Shown here: positions 1 through 5,593 of the stretch, one piece after another | Numbering within the stretch: position 1 is the first letter of the stretch | Layout of the letters: every line of letters starts with the position of its first letter | DNA from: Oscillospiraceae bacterium | Lineage (GTDB): Bacteria > Bacillota > Clostridia > Oscillospirales > Oscillospiraceae | DNA: 10,143 bases | Assembly (NCBI GenBank): GCA_017936205.1 | Contig: JAGBGB010000297.1 | Location: 1 to 10,143, forward strand | Direction of reading: 5' to 3' | Made by a program: the position numbers and the translations under genes | Notes under the pieces: model-generated | What the model saw: only the letters and a program-made list of their open reading frames with translations | What the model was told of the DNA's origin: nothing | Databases searched by the model: none

Positions 1-462
1 GCCAACGGCATCGTCAACGTCTCTGCCAAGGACATGGGCACCGGTAAGGAGCAGAACATCACCATTACTGCTTCCACCAACCTGTCTCAGGAAGACATCG
101 ACAAGGCTGTGAAGGAAGCCGAGCAGTACGCTGCAGAGGATAAGGCTCGTAAGGACGAGGTAGACACCCACAACACTGCCGATCAGGTTATCTACCAGAC
201 CGAGAAAACTCTGGCAGATCTGGGTGACAAGGTAGATCCCGCCGACAAAGCCGGCGTAGAAGCTGCCGTCAACGACCTGAAGGAGAAGAACAAGGGCTCC
301 GATGTAGAAGCCATTAAGGCAGCTACCGATGCTGTACAGAAGGCGTTCTACGCCATCTCTGAGAAGCTCTACCAGCAGCAGCCCCAGCAGCCTGAGCAGG
401 GTGCTCCCGCAGGCGGCAATGACGACACCATTGATGCAGACTTCGAGGAAGTTAACGACTAA
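1..462 (+). CDS. dnaK: Chaperone DnaK (Hsp70), C-terminal fragment
   Basis: This is the 3' end of dnaK, the ATP-dependent Hsp70 chaperone that binds unfolded segments and cycles with DnaJ and GrpE. The frame is open from base 1, so the gene starts upstream of the window; 153 codons are visible. They begin in the last strands of the beta-sandwich substrate-binding domain (GIVNVSAKD, then ITITASTNLS). The helical lid follows, then a Gln/Pro-rich flexible tail and the acidic C-terminus DADFEEVND, which resembles the EEVD-like tails of bacterial DnaK. The nucleotide-binding domain is missing because of the window edge, not because of truncation. dnaJ follows on the same strand, as in the usual hrcA-grpE-dnaK-dnaJ order. 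The internal ATG at 34 is not the real start. Confidence 0.96.
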   Translation, partial: ANGIVNVSAKDMGTGKEQNITITASTNLSQEDIDKAVKEAEQYAAEDKARKDEVDTHNTADQVIYQTEKTLADLGDKVDPADKAGVEAAVNDLKEKNKGSDVEAIKAATDAVQKAFYAISEKLYQQQPQQPEQGAPAGGNDDTIDADFEEVND

Positions 463-475
463 TCATACGGTATCT

Positions 476-505
476 TGATAAAATGGTTTGAACCCCATTT
501 TATCA
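476..505 (+). other. Hairpin in the dnaK-dnaJ spacer (first)
   Basis: A perfect 11-bp inverted repeat, TGATAAAATGG and CCATTTTATCA, surrounds an 8-nt loop and lies 13 nt after the dnaK stop codon. It has no T-tract, so it is more likely an mRNA processing or 3'-end stabilising structure than a terminator. The role is inferred. Confidence 0.5.
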
Positions 506-526
506 GAGATGTGTATAAGAACATCG

Positions 527-553
527 GGGACTGCTGCACCCTGCGGCAGTCCC
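527..553 (+). other. GC-rich hairpin in the dnaK-dnaJ spacer (second)
   Basis: GGGACTGCTGCA and TGCGGCAGTCCC form a 12-bp stem with one G-U pair and a CCC loop. The stem is stable but is followed by ATCAAAC rather than a T-run. It could attenuate read-through from dnaK into dnaJ or protect the dnaK message. It is not a canonical intrinsic terminator. Confidence 0.5.
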
Positions 554-598
554 ATCAAACATAATTTGGTTTAAACCCCGGAAAGAGGGCGAAAGGCA

Positions 599-1744
599 AT
601 GGCAAACGAAAATAAAAGAGATTATTACGAGGTTCTGGGGATCTCCAAGGATGCCTCTGAAGCAGATATTAAGCGTGCCTACCGCAAAATGGCAGCAAAA
701 TACCACCCGGATGTGAATCACGAAGCAGGTGCAGAAGAAAAGTTTAAGGAGATCAACGAGGCCAACGAGGTTCTGTCCGATGCTGATAAGAGAGCCCGTT
801 ACGACCAGTACGGCTTCGCAGGCGTGGATCCTAACTTTAACCCCAACATGGGCGGCTTCGGTGGCGGCTTTGGCGGCTTCGGCGGCTTCGGGGATTTTGG
901 CGATCTGGGCGACATATTCGGCAGCTTCTTTGGCGGTGCGACCCGTAGCCGCAGCAATGCCAATGCTCCTACACGGGGAGAGGATGTGGGTGCTCGGGTA
1001 GAGATCACCTTTGAGGAAGCCGCCTTCGGCACCGAGCGGAATGTAACCGCCCAGCGCATTGAGAACTGTGACAAGTGCTCCGGCACCGGCGCAGAACCGG
1101 GGACCCAAGTTGATACCTGTAAGCGCTGCAACGGCAGAGGGACTATCCGCACCCAACAGAATATGATGGGCATGGTAGTCCAGTCTGATTCCCCCTGTCC
1201 TGAATGCCGCGGCAGAGGCAAGAAGATCACCACACCCTGCCAGCGATGCAAGGGCAAGGGCAAGGTTCGCCGCAGCTTCACCAATAATGTAAAGATCCCC
1301 GCAGGCATCGACAACGATCAGACCCTCCGTGTCCGTGGTGAGGGCTGCTGTGGCAACAACAACGGTCCTGCAGGAGATCTGCTGGTTTCCGTCAGAGTGA
1401 AGCCCCATGAGATCTTCACCCGACAGGGACAGAGCGTGTATTGTGAAATGCCCATTTCCTTCACGCAGGCTGCTCTGGGTGCTGAGATCGAGGTTCCCAC
1501 CATCGACGGCAATGTTCGCTACACCATCAGTGAGGGGACTCAAACCGGAACGGTCTTCCGCCTCCGTGGTAAGGGCATTCCCTTCGTGAACAGCAAATCC
1601 CGCGGAGATCAGTTTGTCACCGTTGTGGTAGAAACTCCCACTCAGCTCAGCAAGGAGCAGAAGGAGCTGCTAAAGCAGTTCGAACAATCCGCCACCGACA
1701 AAACCCATCCCAAGCGGAAGAAATTCTTCGACCGCTTCCGATAA
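599..1744 (+). CDS. dnaJ: Chaperone DnaJ (Hsp40, type I)
   Basis: DnaJ delivers unfolded clients to DnaK and stimulates its ATPase in the cytoplasm. The 381-residue product has the full type I layout. The J domain covers residues 1 to about 75, with HPD at 36-38. A Gly/Phe-rich stretch spans about 84-113. Four CxxCxGxG zinc-binding repeats begin at Cys157, Cys174, Cys200 and Cys214, and the C-terminal substrate-binding region follows. Its length is normal for the family. The start is supported by AGAGGG at 584-589, 9 nt before the ATG. The gene lies 136 bp after dnaK on the same strand, so co-transcription is likely but may be modulated by the two spacer hairpins. One minor oddity is Cys-Cys at 250-251, in the [11 protein letters not shown] turn. 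The 346-codon frame on the opposite strand is a shadow. Confidence 0.98.
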   Translation: MANENKRDYYEVLGISKDASEADIKRAYRKMAAKYHPDVNHEAGAEEKFKEINEANEVLSDADKRARYDQYGFAGVDPNFNPNMGGFGGGFGGFGGFGDFGDLGDIFGSFFGGATRSRSNANAPTRGEDVGARVEITFEEAAFGTERNVTAQRIENCDKCSGTGAEPGTQVDTCKRCNGRGTIRTQQNMMGMVVQSDSPCPECRGRGKKITTPCQRCKGKGKVRRSFTNNVKIPAGIDNDQTLRVRGEGCCGNNNGPAGDLLVSVRVKPHEIFTRQGQSVYCEMPISFTQAALGAEIEVPTIDGNVRYTISEGTQTGTVFRLRGKGIPFVNSKSRGDQFVTVVVETPTQLSKEQKELLKQFEQSATDKTHPKRKKFFDRFR

Positions 1745-1796
1745 AAAAGCATCGGGACACTGTAACAGAAATCGTTACAGTGTCCCGAAGTTTTTT
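1745..1796. terminator. Bidirectional intrinsic terminator between dnaJ and the serpin gene
   Basis: A perfect 14-bp stem, CGGGACACTGTAAC (1753-1766) and GTTACAGTGTCCCG (1774-1787), has a 7-nt loop. TTTTTT follows on the plus strand (1791-1796), and a run of A precedes it on the left, giving a T-run on the minus strand. It lies directly after the dnaJ stop and 21 nt from the serpin stop, so it can end both convergent transcripts. Confidence 0.93.
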
Positions 1797-1807
1797 CGGA
1801 ATCCGAC

Positions 1808-3073
1808 TTATCCCAGACTTTCTACAGTACCGAGGAAGAGGAAGCATTGGTTGGTCTTGTCATAGATGCCCATTAGGAAGGGGCGATCCAGAACCACAGG
1901 CTCATACTGTTGGATGTGGAAGCCCTTGGTGGTGAATTCCTCTATGGTCACAGCGCCGGCTTGGGTTCCTGCCTCGTCCACAGAAAGGGATGTCTTATGC
2001 AGAACTCGGCTGATATACAGCTCCTGCTTCGACTCTATACCGGCGAAGTTCGCATCCTTGGTGAAGGCATCTACCATCCCCATCTTGCTGAGGATCTCCT
2101 GCAGCTCTAAGGAGCTGTTCATCTCAAATTTGGGCATAGATACGGAAACAGAGGTGCTCACTGCCTGTGTAAGGGTCTGCTGCAGGCTCTCAGCCGTCAG
2201 GGTGGACAGGTATTCGGACAGACTCATCCCCTCCTTGGGAAGCAGTGCCATAAAGCTGTACTGTCCCCCCTCATAATCCTTAAGGAAGCCTCTGCCGTTC
2301 TCATCCTCTAAATACCACTTCTCCATAGCGGTCATCATTTGGGCAGGCTCCTGTCCCTCAGAGCCATGGAAGCTGCCCTGAGCAAGCTGATCTGTAGTAT
2401 AGATCTCCTGCCATGTGCCGTCAAAGCTCAGAGCATTGATCAGGTACATCATAGCATTGGGATTCATACGATCCAGTGCGTCTTGGATCCGTCCCTTGGT
2501 CTGCTCAGAGATCCATGTGTTCATATCCTGCAGGGTTTCCTCCCCGAAGGGGGAGCTGTACACCTGGGCAGAATAATAATTGGCAAGGCTTTGCAGGAAG
2601 GCTTCCTCCACAGGCAGCTTCTCATGGAGCCAAACTGAGTTTGCACTGAGCAAGCCCTCACCTCTGTTCTGCTGCAGAGCCAGCATATAGGGGTTCAGCT
2701 CCTCCACAGGCAGCCCCAGAAGCTGCTGCATCTGTTGCAGAGTTTCTCCCTTGGCTCCGTTGGCAGCCATAGAAAGAGCCAGATACACAGAGTAGGGAGA
2801 GACCAAACAGCTTTCACCATTCATGTAGCTATTCTGCAAAAGAGAAAGAGAAAAGCTGTTGACAGCATGGCAGAAGCTCTCGTCAGAGGGTTGGCTGCTG
2901 ACAGGCTGTGCCTGCATAGCAGACAGCAGCTCCACAGATGCCCCACGGCTCCCCTCTCCTACAGTAGCGGAAAGCTGCTCCGAGGGCTTCCCCACCTCAT
3001 TCTGATCCCCGGCACAGCCCACCATAGCAAAAAACATAGAGCCTAACAACAGGGCAGCAACGATTCGTTTCAT
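1808..3073 (-). CDS. Serpin-family protease inhibitor, predicted lipoprotein
   Basis: Serpins trap serine (sometimes cysteine) proteases as covalent complexes after cleavage of the reactive centre loop. The 421-residue product starts with a short lipoprotein signal peptide, with AMVGC placing the lipidated Cys at 20. A polar linker runs to about residue 65 and the serpin fold follows. Conserved blocks are SPYSVYLALSMAANGAKGET (92-111), NTWISEQTKGRIQD (185-198) and INALSFDGTW (212-221). The PROSITE-like C-terminal signature VVLDRPFLMGI lies at 393-403. The loop hinge EAGTQAGAVT (367-376) keeps Gly and Thr at P15/P14 and small residues after, as in inhibitory serpins. Counting from the P17 Glu gives Lys383 as P1, suggesting a trypsin-like target; this is an inference. 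The start is fixed by AAAGGAG 8 nt upstream. It is likely surface-anchored and may defend against host or community proteases. Confidence 0.93.
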   Translation of the reverse strand: MKRIVAALLLGSMFFAMVGCAGDQNEVGKPSEQLSATVGEGSRGASVELLSAMQAQPVSSQPSDESFCHAVNSFSLSLLQNSYMNGESCLVSPYSVYLALSMAANGAKGETLQQMQQLLGLPVEELNPYMLALQQNRGEGLLSANSVWLHEKLPVEEAFLQSLANYYSAQVYSSPFGEETLQDMNTWISEQTKGRIQDALDRMNPNAMMYLINALSFDGTWQEIYTTDQLAQGSFHGSEGQEPAQMMTAMEKWYLEDENGRGFLKDYEGGQYSFMALLPKEGMSLSEYLSTLTAESLQQTLTQAVSTSVSVSMPKFEMNSSLELQEILSKMGMVDAFTKDANFAGIESKQELYISRVLHKTSLSVDEAGTQAGAVTIEEFTTKGFHIQQYEPVVLDRPFLMGIYDKTNQCFLFLGTVESLG

Positions 3074-3080
3074 AACACAT

Positions 3081-3089
3081 TCTCCTTTC
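3081..3089 (-). promoter_or_regulatory. Ribosome binding site of the serpin gene
   Basis: On the minus strand GAAAGGAGA precedes the ATG with about 8 nt spacing and fixes the start at 3073. A possible -10 (TAAAAT, read on the minus strand just upstream, near 3109-3114) has no convincing -35, so no promoter is called. Confidence 0.75.
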
Positions 3090-3161
3090 CAAAAACAGGG
3101 ATTTTATTGCTTCATACCCTATTGGACGAAGAAACCCCCAAATAGTTCCCACCCACCGTCA

Positions 3162-3416
3162 AATTCCGATTTGTCGCTCTGCTGAGCGACAAATCGAGTT
3201 GAAAGTTGAAAGTTGAAAGTGGAAAGTTGAAAGTTATACTATTTGTAAGTCTGTTCTTGATATGTTTGTTTTTCTTATAAAAACTACCAATATTTCCGAA
3301 AAAACTATAGTAATTAGTTTTAATTTTTAAATATCATCCCCGCAGGGGATACCGACAACTTTCCACTTTCCACTTTCAACTTTCCACTCGACCGAAGGGA
3401 GCGATAAATCGGAATT
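3162..3416. repeat. 255-bp terminal-inverted-repeat element with GTTGAAA minisatellite arms (MITE-like)
   Basis: The ends are near-perfect 18-bp inverted repeats: AATTCCGATTTGTCGCTC at 3162-3179 and GAGCGATAAATCGGAATT at 3399-3416, with one mismatch. Each end is followed inward by a degenerate 7-bp tandem array. The left array is GTTGAAA x5 (one unit GTGGAAA) at 3198-3232; the right is TTTCCAC/TTTCAAC x4 at 3360-3387, in opposite orientation. The left end also forms a 12-bp hairpin (3168-3179 with 3184-3195, loop TGCT). A small ATCCCC/GGGGAT hairpin lies at 3336-3350. The AT-rich core (about 3234-3335) has no open frame of note. There is no transposase, so if mobile it is non-autonomous. No clear target-site duplication is visible. 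Confidence 0.65.
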
Positions 3417-3448
3417 AAAAAAGGGGACTGTCTTATTTGACAGTCCCC
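3417..3448 (-). terminator. Intrinsic terminator of the ligase/DUF4330 operon
   Basis: Read on the minus strand, GGGGACTGTC, a 6-nt loop (AAATAA) and GACAGTCCCC form a perfect 10-bp stem (3423-3448). Six T follow (plus-strand A at 3417-3422). It starts 9 nt after the ligase stop codon, and its T-tract abuts the right end of the 3162-3416 element. Confidence 0.92.
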
Positions 3449-3457
3449 GGTGGGTTT

Positions 3458-5026
3458 TTAGGGTTCTATGGAATTGTCCTTCTTGCGGAGGATGCCGGCG
3501 TAGACCAGCATGGCGGCGATGATGAAGTACAGTGCCATCAGGTAGGGCTCCTCCCAGAGGCATTCGAAGAAGCTCTGGACCAAGATACCGATGAGGGCAA
3601 CGAACATACCTGCACACAGGGGTCTGTATTCGGACTTGCCGCAAGCGGCAATGGACCGAGCGCCGTTCCACAGCAGACCGCTCAGCATAGTCAGCAGGGC
3701 ACTGAGCCCTGCAATGCCGTTCTCTGCAAGGATCTTCACATAGTAATTGTCTACATAGGTATAATACAGCAGCGGATTGACCTTGTTCTGCATAGCAACC
3801 GCACCGCCGTACATTCCGTAGCCCAAGCCTGTGCTCCATGCACGGAAGTAGTCCAGATATCCGAAGGTGCGATCCCAGCGAACACCACGACCGCCTCTCT
3901 GGTTGGATTCCTGGAACTCTGCGGTAAACAGATACCCGATACGACTGCGGACGAAGGGCAGGAAGCATGCCAAAATGCCGCCTACTACCAGAATGCCGAA
4001 AAGCCTGCGGTCAATGATCAGGGCGAAGAGTATTGCAGCAACTGCCAGCGCCAGCCATGCCCCTCTGGACATGGTGAACAAGCAAGCCCCACACATTGCC
4101 AAACCACAGCACCAGTAGAAAATCTTGCTGGGCAGATCCTCCTGTGCATAAGCCAAGCCGATCGCCATAGGTGCGAAGAGGATCATATAACCACCCATAA
4201 CATTGGGGTTGCTGAAAATGGCGAACACACGAGTACGGACACTTCCCTCTGCTGCATCTGTCCAGTTAGAGGGGATCTCCACACCTACCACGAACTGATA
4301 GATGCCGTACAGCGCAATGATGGTTGCAATGGCGACCATCAGGCGGTACATCCGCATAAAGTCTCCCTCGTTACGGATCAGACGAACCACAAGGAAGAAC
4401 ATCAGCAAATACTGCATGCTTGCACGGAAGCCTGTAACATTCACAGGCAGATACTTATGGTAATTGACCAACAGAAGAATACCGGCAACCATATACAGGG
4501 CGATAAACAGATCCACTGCATTGCCACGGCTTCTTGCAGGTTTTTCGCTGCCCATTCGCTGGACGAGGATCCACAGGGCACACAGGACCATGAAGCCCTC
4601 GTCCCAGATGGATGCAATGTTGGTCAGCTGGAATACATCTCGCAGCAGGTAGTCAATAATAGCATAGCTCGCCGCACAGGTCAGCAGCAGTCCGGTAATC
4701 CCGTTGCCGAACAGGAAGCGGAGGATCATGCTCTTCTTCATATAGGGCAGAGCACATCGGGCATAGAAGCTCTCTTCATAGCCTCTGCGCAGACCCGTAC
4801 CCATGGCGTGAAGGCGAGCATTGATCTTCCCGCCCAGACGGAAGAAGGCTGAATTCTCTACAGCAGAACCACCGCACAGCAGCCGTGCAAGCAGAGCGTA
4901 GCTAACAGAGCTCCGCCAAGTTCTGCCCAGATACTGAATGAAACGGCCTATAAATCCGTTCTTCAGCCAGCCATAGAATGCCACCCAGAGCCTGCAGAAG
5001 AAGCTCTCTGATAAATAACGACTCAT
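3458..5026 (-). CDS. O-antigen ligase / Wzy-like polymerase family membrane protein
   Basis: This is a 522-residue polytopic membrane protein of the O-antigen ligase superfamily, which polymerises lipid-linked glycan units or transfers glycan chains outside the membrane. A basic cytoplasmic segment of about 100 residues comes first. About ten hydrophobic segments follow, for example at about 106-128, 171-188, 204-217, 228-248, 276-294, 322-338, 342-358 and 495-512. Family-type motifs include FSNPNVMGGY (271-280) and TMSRGAW (318-324). The extracytoplasmic loop (about 363-425) ends in DNYYVKILAENGIAG (426-440), which resembles the loop end of WaaL/Wzy proteins. The start overlaps the stop of the upstream DUF4330-type gene as ATGA, implying translational coupling; GGAG lies about 8 nt upstream. 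Next to a CsaB-type fusion it most plausibly polymerises or attaches a secondary cell-wall polysaccharide. The exact reaction is not decidable from sequence. Confidence 0.9.
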   Translation of the reverse strand: MSRYLSESFFCRLWVAFYGWLKNGFIGRFIQYLGRTWRSSVSYALLARLLCGGSAVENSAFFRLGGKINARLHAMGTGLRRGYEESFYARCALPYMKKSMILRFLFGNGITGLLLTCAASYAIIDYLLRDVFQLTNIASIWDEGFMVLCALWILVQRMGSEKPARSRGNAVDLFIALYMVAGILLLVNYHKYLPVNVTGFRASMQYLLMFFLVVRLIRNEGDFMRMYRLMVAIATIIALYGIYQFVVGVEIPSNWTDAAEGSVRTRVFAIFSNPNVMGGYMILFAPMAIGLAYAQEDLPSKIFYWCCGLAMCGACLFTMSRGAWLALAVAAILFALIIDRRLFGILVVGGILACFLPFVRSRIGYLFTAEFQESNQRGGRGVRWDRTFGYLDYFRAWSTGLGYGMYGGAVAMQNKVNPLLYYTYVDNYYVKILAENGIAGLSALLTMLSGLLWNGARSIAACGKSEYRPLCAGMFVALIGILVQSFFECLWEEPYLMALYFIIAAMLVYAGILRKKDNSIEP

Positions 5027-5511
5027 CCTTCCAGCTCCGTAATGGAGATCACGGTGCCGTTCAGCTCCATGCTCATGGTTTTGGCAATGAAGTCCTTACC
5101 AATGCGAACCTCCTGAGTTCCTACACGGTAGCTACCATTGGCGTACTCTGCAATGGCATCAATGGTCAGGCGCAGCTCTACGGTGCCCTCCGGCTCATCG
5201 GCGATCTCCCACTGGGAGATCCGACCGTTGACAAGCTTGTTGCTGTTGAACAGGCGGGTCATCTCTACCATTTCATCCTCAAATTCACGGGGCTCCTCCT
5301 GCAGAGCCGCCACTGCATTCTCTGCGATCTCCCGACTCAGGTTCCGACAGACTACTTCTACACGAAGATCAGGTGCAGCTGTCTGAAAGTCTACAACTTC
5401 CTCTTCGGCTGTCTCGGCAGGATCCTTACTCGTCAGCTTCACAGCCGCAAATGCCAGAGCCGCTACCAGAACCAGTACGATCAAAATATCGATCCAATTA
5501 AAACGCTTCAT
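5023..5511 (-). CDS. DUF4330-type membrane-anchored protein
   Basis: A 162-residue protein with one N-terminal transmembrane helix (residues about 6-27, after MKRFNW) and an extracytoplasmic domain rich in short beta-like stretches. The topology, size and position beside an O-antigen ligase and a CsaB-type gene match DUF4330 proteins of Clostridia, whose biochemical role is not known. The start at 5511 is preferred because GGAGG (5517-5521) sits 5 nt upstream and the promoter maps at 5552-5580. An in-frame ATG at 5523 overlaps that site, and longer in-frame extensions run past the promoter. The gene is first in a two-gene operon and overlaps the ligase by four bases. It probably acts as an accessory to cell-wall polysaccharide assembly or export; this is an inference from context. 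Confidence 0.8.
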   Translation of the reverse strand: MKRFNWIDILIVLVLVAALAFAAVKLTSKDPAETAEEEVVDFQTAAPDLRVEVVCRNLSREIAENAVAALQEEPREFEDEMVEMTRLFNSNKLVNGRISQWEIADEPEGTVELRLTIDAIAEYANGSYRVGTQEVRIGKDFIAKTMSMELNGTVISITELEG

Positions 5512-5524
5512 AAAAACCTCCATA

Positions 5525-5553
5525 TTGCTTCTTTCGCGATTTTGTATTATAAT
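5525..5553 (+). promoter_or_regulatory. Sigma-A-type promoter of the GT4-CsaB gene (rightward half of a bidirectional promoter)
   Basis: The -35 is TTGCTT (5525-5530), the spacer is 17 bp and the -10 is a perfect TATAAT (5548-5553). The predicted start of transcription is near 5560, giving a leader of about 34 nt with GAGGG at 5581-5585, 8 nt before the ATG. The -10 shares two bases with the -10 of the leftward promoter. Confidence 0.78.
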
Positions 5554-5580
5554 TATAGCGTATATTCCATTGAAAAGCAA
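5552..5580 (-). promoter_or_regulatory. Sigma-A-type promoter of the DUF4330-ligase operon (leftward half of a bidirectional promoter)
   Basis: Read on the minus strand, the -35 is TTGCTT (5580-5575), the spacer is 17 bp and the -10 is a perfect TATAAT (5557-5552). Transcription should start near 5545, about 34 nt before the 5511 start codon. Both hexamers and the spacing equal those of the rightward promoter. Confidence 0.78.
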
Positions 5581-5593
5581 GAGGGTTCTGATT

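Noticed and set aside
503..1543. 346-codon minus-strand frame over dnaJ
   Set aside because: It is fully antisense to a textbook dnaJ. Its low-complexity Ala/Gly/Leu-rich translation matches no family I know, and it lacks a ribosome site.
3198..3387. CRISPR array
   Set aside because: The repeated units are 7 bp, contiguous and without spacers, and the two arrays are in opposite orientation.
3327..3968. 213-codon minus-strand frame ending in a KVESGKWKV-like tail
   Set aside because: The tail is only the translation of the 7-bp minisatellite, and the rest is an alternative frame of the ligase gene.
3437..4852. 471-codon plus-strand frame over the ligase gene
   Set aside because: It is antisense to a convincing polytopic membrane protein. 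The translation is rich in His, Gln and Cys with no fold-like pattern, and it runs through the operon terminator.
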